Origin: Candidatus Geocrenenecus sp. JGI 0000106-J15
Lineage (GTDB): Archaea; Thermoproteota; Nitrososphaeria_A; Caldarchaeales; Wolframiiraptoraceae
Length of the DNA stretch: 53,161 nt
Direction of reading: 5' to 3'
Assembly: GCA_000405685.1 (NCBI GenBank)
Contig: ASPF01000016.1
Location: 1-53,161, forward strand
The notes under the pieces were generated by a model that was not told the origin of the DNA, searched no databases, and saw only the letters and a program-made list of their open reading frames with translations. The first letter of the stretch is position 1. The number at the start of each line of letters is the position of its first letter. A program made the position numbers and the translations under genes. Positions 1 through 8,005 of the stretch are shown here, piece by piece.

Positions 1-95
1 AATTAATAAGAATTTCAAGATCTTCTGTATTATATTTTTTAAGACATTCTAACTGCGAGTTCATTTATCTTCTCTCCACGGTATCCATATTCTCC
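1..95 (-). repeat. 95-bp perfect inverted repeat, copy A (uL30 3' end)
   Basis: Bases 1-95, read on the minus strand, are identical base for base to 21104-21198 on the plus strand. Identity stops at base 96/21103. The repeat carries the last codons of the uL30 gene plus its 3' flank. Because it begins at base 1, its true length to the left cannot be known. It may be a real duplication at an inversion breakpoint or a contig-end overlap. Confidence 0.95.
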
Positions 96-539
96 TCCTG
101 CTTGGAAAGGTCTCTTGACCGTCTTCTTAAATCCTTTCTTAGGCGGATGCAGTCTTAGATAAGGTTTAAGCCCTTTATCTCTCAACTTGCTTAACATTAT
201 CTCTCCTTTTAATATCTTCTCTGCAAGCTCATCTAAGCTATTATAGCCTAGCTTAATGATGTTTTCATCTCTTAATCTTATTCTTCCATTGAATTCAGCA
301 CGTTTTAGAAGCCTCTTTACAGTTGCTAGTGTTGGCTCTCCCCAAGTAATATAATGGGCTACTTTCTTCAACATCCCTTCAAGACTAGTATTTTTCGGAA
401 CAAATACTGCATAGTTTGCTCTAGGTAGGTTGAGCATTTTAAGAGTCTCTAACTCTTCTTGACTAGCTTTTATGCTTCCTCTAATCCTGATGACAAGATA
501 ACATCCTTCATTATCATCTATTGACATAGCTCTACCCAT
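39..539 (-). CDS. rpl30: 50S ribosomal protein uL30 (L30p)
   Basis: Large-subunit ribosomal protein L30 of the archaeal type, 166 residues, close to the usual 155-170. The start of the core fold reads CYLVIRIRGSIKA, followed by the L30 pattern LKMLNLPRANYAVF; the archaeal extension ends in a basic GFKKTVKRPF stretch. The ATG at 539 gives a four-residue extension before a second ATG at 527 (MSIDDNEG), which may be the real start. It is the last gene of the minus-strand spc cluster, separated from uS5 by about 150 bases. The usual next gene, uL15, is not beside it but lies 21 kb away at 21227. Its last 17 codons lie within the inverted repeat. Confidence 0.95.
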   Translation of the reverse strand: MGRAMSIDDNEGCYLVIRIRGSIKASQEELETLKMLNLPRANYAVFVPKNTSLEGMLKKVAHYITWGEPTLATVKRLLKRAEFNGRIRLRDENIIKLGYNSLDELAEKILKGEIMLSKLRDKGLKPYLRLHPPKKGFKKTVKRPFQAGGEYGYRGEKINELAVRMS

Positions 540-689
540 CCCGCAGATTCTATAGCTACACTATTAAAGTTTCTAATAAATTTCATGAGAAAAACAAGTC
601 TATACCTAAATAGTAAGAATATGTTTCTAGAAGTTCTAATCCTACACATGGTCCCGTTTAAAAGTAATTTTAAACATAGACTTTGTATT

Positions 690-1313
690 CTATATCTCTC
701 TCCATAAGGCTGGTAGGACGATCTTGTTAGTATTTTTTAAGGCCATGTATGTTGCACCGGCAAAAGATAGTGTGGTTCTTGTTTCTCCAAAAGTTCTAGT
801 CCAGACATCTTTTACACCTGCTAACTCTAGAACAATCTTCGCTGTCTCTCCAGCGACTACTCCTAAACCTCTAGGACCAGGTAGAAGCTGTATTCTTACG
901 CTTCCCCATTTTCCATCAACTTTAGTTGGTAGACTATGTTCTGTACCACATGAGCATTCCCAGCTTCCACATCCTCTAACAACAGGGATAAGATTCATCT
1001 TAGCGTTCTTGATAGATTTCTCGATCGCTGAAACTACATGAACGGATTTCCCCATCCCAAGCCCAACATATCCATCTCTATTACCTACGACTACAATTGC
1101 TTTAAATCTACTACGTTCACCTGCATCGGTCTGTTTCTGAACAAGCTTTATGTCTATAACTTCCTGCTCTAATCCTGGTACTAAAGCATCAACAATCTCT
1201 GGTTCAGCTATTTTCCAATGGTTAGAGAATATTTCATCTATTGAAGTTATCTGGCCTTGAGCTACCATCTTGCCTATCTTAGTCTTGGGAACCCATTCAC
1301 TTGAACTACTCAT
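690..1313 (-). CDS. rps5: 30S ribosomal protein uS5 (S5p)
   Basis: Small-subunit protein S5, 207 residues, normal for archaea. The double-stranded RNA-binding S5 domain is visible in the middle (GERSRFKAIVVVGNRDG, then YVGLGMGKSVHV), followed by the C-terminal S5 domain with LLPGPRGLGVVAG. A short Cys-rich loop (GCGSWECSCG, about residues 113-122) is typical of archaeal S5. It overlaps the upstream uL18 gene by four bases, so the two are probably translationally coupled. Part of the minus-strand ribosomal operon running from 4095 to 39. Confidence 0.97.
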   Translation of the reverse strand: MSSSSEWVPKTKIGKMVAQGQITSIDEIFSNHWKIAEPEIVDALVPGLEQEVIDIKLVQKQTDAGERSRFKAIVVVGNRDGYVGLGMGKSVHVVSAIEKSIKNAKMNLIPVVRGCGSWECSCGTEHSLPTKVDGKWGSVRIQLLPGPRGLGVVAGETAKIVLELAGVKDVWTRTFGETRTTLSFAGATYMALKNTNKIVLPALWREI

Positions 1314-1897
1314 ATTTCTCCAACTCTCTGTGCTATCTTTTCTTTAATTTCTTCAAAATGTTCAGGTAATCTAGCGTAGACGTCCTCAGGAGATCTTGAG
1401 AATTGTATCGTCTCAATATTCTTCTCTCTAATCATCTGAGAATACTCTTGTATATGTGTACCTTTTATTCTTTCCTCTCCAGGTAGCTTATCACTGCTTA
1501 CCTCTACTTCTATGCCTGCGTCTATAAATCCTTTAACAGCAGCGAAAAGCCTTGATCCACTTATAGGACTATATAATCCGATATCGACTACAGCTTTCTC
1601 TACACCTTTCTTTTTAGCTAAGAAGCCTGCTAGAAAACCTGTAAGATAAGATGCTGGAAGGTTCTTAGTATTAGCTTTCCAACCATACTTTAAAAGATGT
1701 TTAGAAGTAACAGTTACAAGCGTCTTGTCTCCACCTCTCTTTGACTCAACTATTTGGACTGTTATATACTTGTTACTCTTCCTAATAACTAGTCTGGGAA
1801 GACTGGATTTAACAAGTTTCAAACGTACTCTATAGTCTGTAACTCCTTCTCTTCTCCTTCTAGGAGGCTTCCTCTTTATGAACTTTTGACGGCTCAT
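1310..1897 (-). CDS. rpl18: 50S ribosomal protein uL18 (L18p/L5e)
   Basis: Binds 5S rRNA in the large subunit. The 195-residue protein opens with a basic tail (FIKRKPPRRRREGVTDY) and shows the L18 core RLVIRKSNKYITVQIVE. The central GLYSPISGSRLFAAVKG and the GTHIQEY near residue 150 are archaeal L18 signatures. It overlaps eL19 (upstream) and uS5 (downstream) by four bases each, marking a tightly coupled operon. Confidence 0.97.
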   Translation of the reverse strand: MSRQKFIKRKPPRRRREGVTDYRVRLKLVKSSLPRLVIRKSNKYITVQIVESKRGGDKTLVTVTSKHLLKYGWKANTKNLPASYLTGFLAGFLAKKKGVEKAVVDIGLYSPISGSRLFAAVKGFIDAGIEVEVSSDKLPGEERIKGTHIQEYSQMIREKNIETIQFSRSPEDVYARLPEHFEEIKEKIAQRVGEI

Positions 1898-2349
1898 AGA
1901 AGTGGCCTCCTAACGAGTTTATTTGCTTCTAAATAGGCTAACATATCAGAGATAGATTTGAATGCTCCTGCTTTCACCATCTTGTAGATCCTTCTATAGG
2001 TTGAAGCATCAATAAGCTTCTTTTCTTTCAATTCTCTTAATTTTTTTCTCTGAGCTCTAACTTTAAGCATCCATTTCTCTTTTCTCGAGATAATGCTATG
2101 TTTACCTCCTTTCCTACTTCCTCGACCTCTACTTCTCTCTTTTTCTTCTCGTTCTCTCGCTCTAACTCTACTTACCCCTTTTGCATGAACTTTATAGATT
2201 GCGCCATCCTCGATCAACCTCTTAATATCTTCTCTAGTGATAGCTTCAGATATTTCATCTAATCTCTCAGGGTCAAATTTGACTCTGGTCTCACCGCACT
2301 TCATTAATTTAGCTGCAACCCTCTTTTGAAGCTCTAGCTTAGTTACCAT
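1894..2349 (-). CDS. rpl19e: 50S ribosomal protein eL19 (L19e)
   Basis: Archaeal/eukaryotic-specific large-subunit protein, 151 residues. The start TKLELQKRVAAKLMKCG and the RGRGSRKGGKHSI basic linker followed by the long helix WMLKVRAQRKKLRELK are characteristic. The C-terminus YRRIYKMVKAGAFKS is also diagnostic. Overlaps the upstream eL32 gene by 11 bases and the downstream uL18 gene by four. Confidence 0.97.
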   Translation of the reverse strand: MVTKLELQKRVAAKLMKCGETRVKFDPERLDEISEAITREDIKRLIEDGAIYKVHAKGVSRVRAREREEKERSRGRGSRKGGKHSIISRKEKWMLKVRAQRKKLRELKEKKLIDASTYRRIYKMVKAGAFKSISDMLAYLEANKLVRRPLL

Positions 2350-2809
2350 CTTCTTTCACTTCTCCGCTCTCCCCAGATTCTTTAACTTCATCTGGTGAGA
2401 TTATCTCAGGCTTCTCCGCCTCTGGAACTTTTATAGCTATTGGATTTAACACCTTTAAACCTTTCTTTTCAGCTTCCACCATGATCTTAATTTTCTTTGA
2501 CTTACCGACTGAACCTGCGATTCTAACAGCATGTATCGCAGGATCTAAGCCCTCAAGATCTTCAACTCTATGAATAAGTACTTCTTTGAATCCGCTGGGA
2601 TGTAGATTCCTATACTTTCGAGGGGTTCTATACCCTACTTTTACGAGTTGTGGAGCGCCACTTTTTTGAAGTCTCATCTTGCTATCTTTCCCTCTAGGCC
2701 TCCTCCAGTTAGGCTTCAACCTAACATACTTCCAGCTCTCTTGACGGATGAATTCTGGACGCTTATTCTTCATCTCTCTAATCCTCTTAGGTATTTTAAC
2801 CGGGCTCAA
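2339..2809 (-). CDS. rpl32e: 50S ribosomal protein eL32 (L32e)
   Basis: Archaeal/eukaryotic large-subunit protein of 156 residues. The signature WRRPRGKDSKMRLQ is present, followed by VKVGYRTPRKYRNLHPSG and an IRIAGSVG-type strand (VRIAGSVGKSKK). The C-terminal 25 residues are acidic (EVKESGESGEVKEDGN) and look like a lineage-specific tail. Overlaps uL6 by four bases and eL19 by 11. Confidence 0.96.
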   Translation of the reverse strand: MSPVKIPKRIREMKNKRPEFIRQESWKYVRLKPNWRRPRGKDSKMRLQKSGAPQLVKVGYRTPRKYRNLHPSGFKEVLIHRVEDLEGLDPAIHAVRIAGSVGKSKKIKIMVEAEKKGLKVLNPIAIKVPEAEKPEIISPDEVKESGESGEVKEDGN

Positions 2810-3351
2810 TCTACACCTACCTTCTTTTCAAACAGATAGATTCCATCAAGGAATTTTCTTAAATCTTTTCTTCTAACTCTTGTTGCAGCCTCTATGTTGG
2901 CTGCAGTCTGTCCAACCGCTTGTTTATCTACTCCTGATACTATTATTTCCTCACCTTGGACTTTAACCTTAGTGTCTGCTCCAACTATCTTAGCCCTTCT
3001 AGTGTATCTTTCTCCGATAAAGTTTTCTATGATTACTATGTTTTTTTGAACCTTCACGTTTATGGGGAAGTGTGTCGATACTATCTTAAGCTTGTATGTA
3101 TATCCATTTGTAACACCTGTAAACATATTTCTTATTGATGAAGTAACGGTTCCAATCATTGACTTAGCCTTCTTCCCTCTCCCTGGATACTTGATCAAGA
3201 TCTTTCTTCCATCTAGTTCAATCTTAGCTCCAGTATGTGAAAGATTATTGACTAATTCTCCAAGTCTTCCCTTAACCTTGATGATAGCTGGACTAGAAAC
3301 TTCTACTTGTACTCCCTCTGGAATTTCTATCTCTTTTATTATTAAAGACAA
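2806..3351 (-). CDS. rpl6: 50S ribosomal protein uL6 (L6p)
   Basis: Large-subunit protein L6, 181 residues, usual archaeal length. Two L6 repeats are visible: the first begins IEIPEGVQVEVSSPAIIKVKGRLGEL, the second contains PINVKVQKNIVIIENFIGER. The C-terminal AAATRVRRKDLRKFLDGIY-like helix (EAATRVRRKDLRKF) is typical for archaea and eukaryotes (L9e). Sits 15 bases after uS8 and overlaps eL32 by four. Confidence 0.97.
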   Translation of the reverse strand: MSLIIKEIEIPEGVQVEVSSPAIIKVKGRLGELVNNLSHTGAKIELDGRKILIKYPGRGKKAKSMIGTVTSSIRNMFTGVTNGYTYKLKIVSTHFPINVKVQKNIVIIENFIGERYTRRAKIVGADTKVKVQGEEIIVSGVDKQAVGQTAANIEAATRVRRKDLRKFLDGIYLFEKKVGVD

Positions 3352-3366
3352 CTTTATCCCTCACCT

Positions 3367-3753
3367 CTAGTACACGTATCCTATGAGCTTCCCACCAATA
3401 TTCATCTTCTTAGCTTCTAAGTGTGAGAATACGCCCTTATTTGTTGAGACTATCAATATACCGATATCTCTACTTGGGAGATATCTCTTCTCCCATTCAT
3501 CATATTCATTTTTCCTTACACTATATCTGGGTCTAATAGGTGCTGAACGGTTAATCCTACCCAATAACTGTATCCTGAACTTCCCACCTCTACCGTCTTC
3601 AATATATTCGAATGCACCTATGTATCCATGCTTCTGAAGAACTCGGAGAATATTCGCTATAAGCTTACTCGCAGGGTAAATACACTCTCTATTCCTAACA
3701 GCTTCATTATTCTGTAATGTTGTAAATAGTCCTGAAACCAAGTCTCTACTCAT
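3367..3753 (-). CDS. rps8: 30S ribosomal protein uS8 (S8p)
   Basis: 16S rRNA-binding small-subunit protein, 128 residues. The N-terminal DLVSGLFTTLQNNE is the S8 start; the C-terminal domain ends with the conserved STNKGVFSHLEAK. Unlike its downstream neighbours, it is separated from the preceding uS14 gene by 180 bases that contain a nested inverted repeat (3855-3917), so it may have its own promoter or a structured leader. Confidence 0.96.
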   Translation of the reverse strand: MSRDLVSGLFTTLQNNEAVRNRECIYPASKLIANILRVLQKHGYIGAFEYIEDGRGGKFRIQLLGRINRSAPIRPRYSVRKNEYDEWEKRYLPSRDIGILIVSTNKGVFSHLEAKKMNIGGKLIGYVY

Positions 3754-3838
3754 CTCATCGATCCTAAACCTGCAAATAACAGCACTATTTAATTAATTAT
3801 TCGTTGATAAAGAATAAAGAAGTGGAAGAAGTTAAATT

Positions 3839-3917
3839 CTCCTTAAAAAGGAGGCTTCTCCAAGACTTTAGAGATCGCAATTAAGATATTAATTCTTCAA
3901 TATATGCTTTGGAGAAG
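3839..3917 (-). other. Nested inverted repeats in the uS14-uS8 spacer
   Basis: Three perfect palindromic elements sit in this 180-base spacer. CTCCTT/AAGGAG at 3839-3853 has a 3-base loop. The 9-bp pair CTTCTCCAA (3855-3863) and TTGGAGAAG (3909-3917) encloses a 6-bp pair AATTAA/TTAATT (3879-3894, loop GATA). Transcribed from the minus strand these form a stem-within-stem and a separate short hairpin upstream of the uS8 start. A structured mRNA leader is an inference; no known RNA family is recognised. Confidence 0.45.
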
Positions 3918-3933
3918 TGCTAGAGTTTAAGTT

Positions 3934-4095
3934 TTATCCGTAAACTTTGAAGCCTAGGCTTGATGCTACTTCGTTAAAACATCTCCTACACAAATAGAGC
4001 TTATACTTCCGAATCACTCCTACAGTCGTTCCACATCTTTTACACTTCACTACTCCCTTACCGAACTTCCTGTCCTTTGGCGGCTTATGCTTCAC
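3934..4095 (-). CDS. rps14: 30S ribosomal protein uS14 (S14p), zinc-binding
   Basis: A short gene of 53 residues, translated here directly from the minus strand. It reads from a GTG at 4095 and contains KHKPPKDRKFGKG, then the zinc knuckle CKRCG (about residues 18-22) and LCRRCFNEVASSLGF (cysteines near 36 and 39), the archaeal S14 layout. No ATG is in frame before the upstream stop. The GTG is preceded by a strong Shine-Dalgarno AAGGAGG about 12 bases away, which fixes the start. First visible gene of the ribosomal operon; the usual preceding uL5 gene is absent, replaced by a divergent regulator gene. Confidence 0.93.
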   Translation of the reverse strand: MKHKPPKDRKFGKGVVKCKRCGTTVGVIRKYKLYLCRRCFNEVASSLGFKVYG

Positions 4096-4140
4096 TCCTC
4101 TAATAAACCTCCTTAAGCTATTCCACCAAGAGGACCACTA

Positions 4141-4235
4141 TTATTTAAGAATATCTAGTTTTTCACAGTTTTTAACTCCAATTTAAAATAGAGTATGTAA
4201 TAGCTTATTTCCTATCTTAAGTTTACTAAATAAGA
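4141..4235. promoter_or_regulatory. Divergent promoter region, uS14 operon and HTH-ThiN gene
   Basis: Between divergent genes. On the minus strand, CTTAAATAAT (4141-4150) is a TATA-like box about 46 bases ahead of the uS14 GTG, placing a transcription start near 4115-4120. On the plus strand, TACTAAATAAG (about 4225-4235) is a candidate TATA box some 36-46 bases ahead of the regulator's ATG. Assignments are by sequence resemblance only. Confidence 0.4.
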
Positions 4236-4270
4236 GGAAGTATGTCTTAATTTATGGATGGTGGAGAGGG

Positions 4271-5239
4271 ATGATGCCTCCATGTGAGATGATGGCTAAG
4301 GTCTTCCTACCTGCTATCAGGGGGTTGGTAGCTTATGAACTCTATTCTACAGGATATAGCCAGTTGAAGATCGCATCTATTCTAGGCTTATCTCAATCTG
4401 CTATAAGTCAGATCCTCTCAAAGTCTAAGGATACATATATTAAATCACTAGTAGACCTTGGACTAAGAATAGATGAGATAACCTCATTAACTAAGCTAAT
4501 TTTAAGAGATATTCCACAAGACCCAGTTAGAGCTACTCTAACTCTATATTCTTTCTGGATGGATGCATTATCTCGGGGCATCTTCTGTAATTATCATAGA
4601 GAGATGTATCCGCAGCTTTCAACATGTGAGATCTGTTTACAGAAGAGGATAGAGCTCCAAGATACTGAGAGAACTCAGGTCCTAGCCAACCTAGAGAGAG
4701 CCGTAAAGATAATTGAAGAAACAAGATATTTCGTAAACATAATGCCTCAAGTAGCTGTAAATGTTGTTGAATCAGTTAAAGATGCTAAAACAATTGAAGA
4801 TATTGCAGGTATTCCTGGAAGAATAGTAATACTACGTGATAGACCTAAAGCAGTTAGCAGACCAGAATTCGGAGGATCTAGACATTTAGCAAAAGTATTG
4901 CTAAATGTAAAGAAGTACTCCAGTAACGTGAATTCCGTAATTAATCTAAAGTTCGATGAAGTTATTGAAGAAGCTGTAAGATCACTCGGTTTAAGATATT
5001 CAGAGACGAGGAAAAACATTGCTACAGGTAGAGACATAGAAGAACTAGTTATCGAATCTATATCAGAAGAGTTTAAGAGAATAGGCAGTCTAGATGTAGT
5101 ATTTGATAGAGGAGGCCACGGTCTAGAACCGAATACTTATGTTTTTGGAGAAGACTCAATAAAAGTAGTTGAAAAAGCATTGGAAATAGCAAAGAAATAT
5201 TCTGAGATAAAGAGTACTCGTGGATCTCTAACAGTCTAA
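4271..5239 (+). CDS. HTH-ThiN transcriptional regulator (thiamine regulon, ThiR-like)
   Basis: 322 residues. An N-terminal helix-turn-helix (GYSQLKIASILGLSQSAISQ, about residues 28-47) is followed by a Cys/His cluster C-x2-H-x10-C-x2-C (about residues 112-128) that could bind zinc. The C-terminal half (about 180-310) is a ThiN domain, recognised by the conserved GRIVILRDRPKA, FGGSRHLAKVLL, RSLGLRYSETRKNI and DRGGHGLEPNTYVFG. Archaeal HTH-ThiN fusions are known or predicted repressors of thiamine synthesis and transport genes, with ThiN sensing thiamine phosphate rather than acting as an enzyme. The ATG at 4271 follows a GGTGGAGAGGG ribosome site. No thiamine genes lie in this window. Confidence 0.85.
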   Translation: MMPPCEMMAKVFLPAIRGLVAYELYSTGYSQLKIASILGLSQSAISQILSKSKDTYIKSLVDLGLRIDEITSLTKLILRDIPQDPVRATLTLYSFWMDALSRGIFCNYHREMYPQLSTCEICLQKRIELQDTERTQVLANLERAVKIIEETRYFVNIMPQVAVNVVESVKDAKTIEDIAGIPGRIVILRDRPKAVSRPEFGGSRHLAKVLLNVKKYSSNVNSVINLKFDEVIEEAVRSLGLRYSETRKNIATGRDIEELVIESISEEFKRIGSLDVVFDRGGHGLEPNTYVFGEDSIKVVEKALEIAKKYSEIKSTRGSLTV

Positions 5240-5259
5240 CAATAATTCAATTTGTGTTC

Positions 5260-5751
5260 TTAACCAATATAATGTGTACCCTCTCTGTCGAAGTCTTTAA
5301 TTATTTTTGTATCTCTTCCTATCCTTCCAGGTCCAATCATCTGTAATTCAGGATATAGTTCAAATAGAGAGTTTGTAGCAAGATGATATGATACATGATC
5401 TTCTCCCAATGTCTCAGTTACTATTCTTTTAACTAATAATCTCACTTCTTCTTCATCTATGTATCCTAGACTATGAAGATATTCATGGAGAAGAATCACA
5501 AAAACGTATGAGTTTACTTCAATCTTGCTTCTAGCAACCTTAAGAAATGCTTCTAGTAAAGCTTCATTCATAATAATCATATTGCTGCCAACTTCATGCA
5601 TTGCACCTACATTATTCGGTAGATCCATCAAGACCAACTCTAAGCCTGCTCTATGAAGCCCAATAGTCTTCTTTACTGCTTTCTTTACAAGCTCAAATAT
5701 CTCCCCGAAAGTATTTGCTTCTCCAAGTTTTCTTCTAAATTCTTCTCTCAT
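5260..5751 (-). CDS. Small HEXXH zincin-like protein, unknown function
   Basis: 163 residues, no signal peptide or membrane segment seen. The motif VILLHEYLHSLGYIDEEEV (about residues 87-105) contains HEXXH followed at short distance by G and acidic residues, the arrangement of zinc metallopeptidases of the zincin class; the downstream glutamates are candidates for the third ligand. It is not an archaemetzincin because the Cys-rich motif of that family is missing. Converges with the HTH-ThiN gene (21-base gap). Substrate unknown; could be a small cytosolic peptidase or a non-proteolytic zincin fold. Confidence 0.55.
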   Translation of the reverse strand: MREEFRRKLGEANTFGEIFELVKKAVKKTIGLHRAGLELVLMDLPNNVGAMHEVGSNMIIMNEALLEAFLKVARSKIEVNSYVFVILLHEYLHSLGYIDEEEVRLLVKRIVTETLGEDHVSYHLATNSLFELYPELQMIGPGRIGRDTKIIKDFDREGTHYIG

Positions 5752-6021
5752 CTAACTGTTATTCTACCCTCAAATATATAGGAGTATCTCAAGTAAAATT
5801 TTATGAGTTAAACATCTTAGAAGCGAATTTTCCTACACCTTTAGATATAGTCTGACCAGAAGTGGCCATCTAGAATCAGATGACCGCTAGGAGTAATACA
5901 TATAAGTTCTCCGAAAATCTATTATGGTATCATTTAATGCAGTCCATGTCTATTCATCATCCTCATAAGTGAAGAATGTTTAGAGTTAACTCTGGCCACG
6001 TAACATGAATATATGATTAAT

Positions 6022-6546
6022 TTATTCTGGTTTTTCTTGCTTCATTGAGCTTATTACTTGTTCAGGTCTTATTACCGACACCCCAGTTACCCCTCCTAAG
6101 ATTTCTATCAATACGATGTAATCTGGATTCTTGAGATCTACTCTTCTCTGGATTTTTTCTGCTACTGCTTTTATAATATCTTGACTTGAGAGAGAGGTAT
6201 GTCGTTTCTCAACTGTTATTCTAAAAGAAGATTCTTCAGGAATCTTCCTAGATAGTTTACTAGCAACTTCTACGATATCCTCGATCCTTGTTGGGACTAC
6301 TTCTTCAATTGGTATAAATCTTAAGAGACTACTAATCCTCCAAGGTTCGTTTGATAGTATCCCACTAACCTTCTCTATAACGTAGAAAGGGTCTAAGCTG
6401 GTAGAAGCTATTATAAGACCTGAAATCTTAGTCATCTCAACTTCAGCTTCTATATCTCCTAAATATCCTAGTAAGTCTCTAAGCTCAGAGACTGCAATAG
6501 TCTCCTGCCTTCTAAAAGTCGTAACAATGAGATTAAATCTTCTCAA
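6022..6546 (-). CDS. THUMP-domain RNA-binding protein (COG1818, Tan1-like)
   Basis: 174 residues. The start FNLIVTTFRRQETIAVSELRDLL and the later FRITVEKRHTSLSSQDIIKAVA with VDLKNPDYIVLIEILG are the pattern of a stand-alone THUMP protein. Relatives bind tRNA, and eukaryotic Tan1 is the adaptor for N4-acetylation of tRNA cytidine 12, so a tRNA-modification role is likely. No catalytic domain is present, as expected. Transcribed alone, divergent from the moeA gene at 6674; the 270-base gap on its other side (5752-6021) shows no gene. Confidence 0.85.
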   Translation of the reverse strand: MRRFNLIVTTFRRQETIAVSELRDLLGYLGDIEAEVEMTKISGLIIASTSLDPFYVIEKVSGILSNEPWRISSLLRFIPIEEVVPTRIEDIVEVASKLSRKIPEESSFRITVEKRHTSLSSQDIIKAVAEKIQRRVDLKNPDYIVLIEILGGVTGVSVIRPEQVISSMKQEKPE

Positions 6547-6673
6547 TGCCTCCCCACATATTATCGTCTAGAGGCTAAATTTCAATATTATATCCTGTCT
6601 GGATGAAGACGACTATTCAACTTATTGAGAAAAGATTTAACCTAGAGCCATAAAGTCTTAAATAGATGAAATC

Positions 6674-7942
6674 ATGAAGTTGGAGATGGAAGGATTTAAG
6701 GAATTAACAACGGTTGAGAAAGCTCTCAAAATACTAGGAGAGATATTGGAGAAGCAGGAAAAGAAAGATACTATAGAGGTTCCATTAATGGATTCCCTTG
6801 GTAGAGTTTGTGGAGAAGATATCTATGCCCCCTTCGATATACCCTCCTTCGACCGTAGCGCCGTAGACGGATACGCAGTTATCGCAGAAGATACATTTAG
6901 TGCTTCTCCATATAATCCAATAGAGATAAAGATTGTTGGCACTCTGATGCCTGGAGATGAAGTAGGATCTCTCAAGATTAATAAAGGTGAAGCAGTAGAA
7001 GTAGCAACTGGCGCTCCACTACCTCTTAACGCAAACGCTGTAATAATGGTGGAGGATGCAAAAAATGTTAAACCAAGTTCAATAGAGGTGTATAAACCTG
7101 TTCATCCATTCCAGAATGTATCAAGAAGAGGAGAAGACTTCAAAAAAGGAGAACTAATAGTAAGACGTGGTACAAGGATCAAGCCTTGGCATATAGGTGC
7201 TTTAGCATCTTTCAATATTAGCCGTGTAAGAGTTTTCCTAAAACCCAAGATAGGATTATTGTCTACAGGCAGTGAACTTGTAGAGCTAGGCTCAGAACTC
7301 AAGCCTGGAAAAATAGTGAATAGCTCAAAAACTATGTTGAAAGCCTTGATTGATTCATGTGGAGGAGAACCAGTAGACTTAGGTATAGTTGAAGATGATG
7401 TCAAGCAAATAGTAGATAAGATCGAGGAGGGAACAAAGAACTGTGATATCTTAATAACTACTGGAGGGACAAGTATAGGTAGAGGAGATCTAGTACCTAG
7501 GGTGGTCAATCTTCTTGGCAAAGTTTTAGTACATGGGTTGGCTATGAGACCTGGCAAGCCTACAGGCTTTGGATTAGTTAACGAAAAACTTGTATTCATG
7601 CTTTCAGGTTTCCCAGTAGCAGCTCTGATAGGTTTTAATCTATTCGTGAAACCAACCATAAATTCATTGTTAAATACTACGAGTGAACCATCCCCGAAAA
7701 TTGTTGGAAGACTTACTAGAAGAGTAGCATCACTTTCAGGGATGAGGAGTTATGTTAGAGTAAAACTAGTGAAGTATGGAGATAGATACATCGTTGAACC
7801 CTTAAGGTTGACAGGGTCAGGGTTAATCTCAACTTTGACAGAAGCTAATGGGTTATTGGTGATCCCTGAAAACCTAGAGGGATACGATGAAGGAGAAGAA
7901 GTAGAAGTAGAATTATTTGATCCAGTGATGAATATTGAATGA
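6674..7942 (+). CDS. moeA: Molybdopterin molybdenumtransferase MoeA
   Basis: Inserts molybdate or tungstate into adenylylated molybdopterin. 422 residues, standard length. Visible MoeA features: DIPSFDRSAVDGYAV near residue 55, VATGAPLPLNANAVIMVED around 110, the MPT-binding-type loop ITTGGTSIGRGD (about 265), and HGLAMRPGKPTGFG with MLSGFPVAALIGF; a C-terminal domain IV follows. First gene of a plus-strand block with a second moeA and an AOR-family enzyme, whose cofactor it probably helps to make. Codons 1 and 5 are both ATG; either could be the start. Confidence 0.95.
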   Translation: MKLEMEGFKELTTVEKALKILGEILEKQEKKDTIEVPLMDSLGRVCGEDIYAPFDIPSFDRSAVDGYAVIAEDTFSASPYNPIEIKIVGTLMPGDEVGSLKINKGEAVEVATGAPLPLNANAVIMVEDAKNVKPSSIEVYKPVHPFQNVSRRGEDFKKGELIVRRGTRIKPWHIGALASFNISRVRVFLKPKIGLLSTGSELVELGSELKPGKIVNSSKTMLKALIDSCGGEPVDLGIVEDDVKQIVDKIEEGTKNCDILITTGGTSIGRGDLVPRVVNLLGKVLVHGLAMRPGKPTGFGLVNEKLVFMLSGFPVAALIGFNLFVKPTINSLLNTTSEPSPKIVGRLTRRVASLSGMRSYVRVKLVKYGDRYIVEPLRLTGSGLISTLTEANGLLVIPENLEGYDEGEEVEVELFDPVMNIE

Positions 7943-8005
7943 GATTCAATAAGATCTGGAAAAGATTATTTAAGGTATAAGCTATTAATTGTTTAAGATA
8001 TAGTA

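Noticed and set aside
724..1041. Plus-strand open frame inside the uS5 gene
   Set aside because: Antisense shadow of a certain ribosomal protein gene; no recognisable protein.
5930..5990. Possible minus-strand C/D box RNA (ATGATGA)
   Set aside because: The D' position reads CTGC and no D box follows; spacing does not fit.
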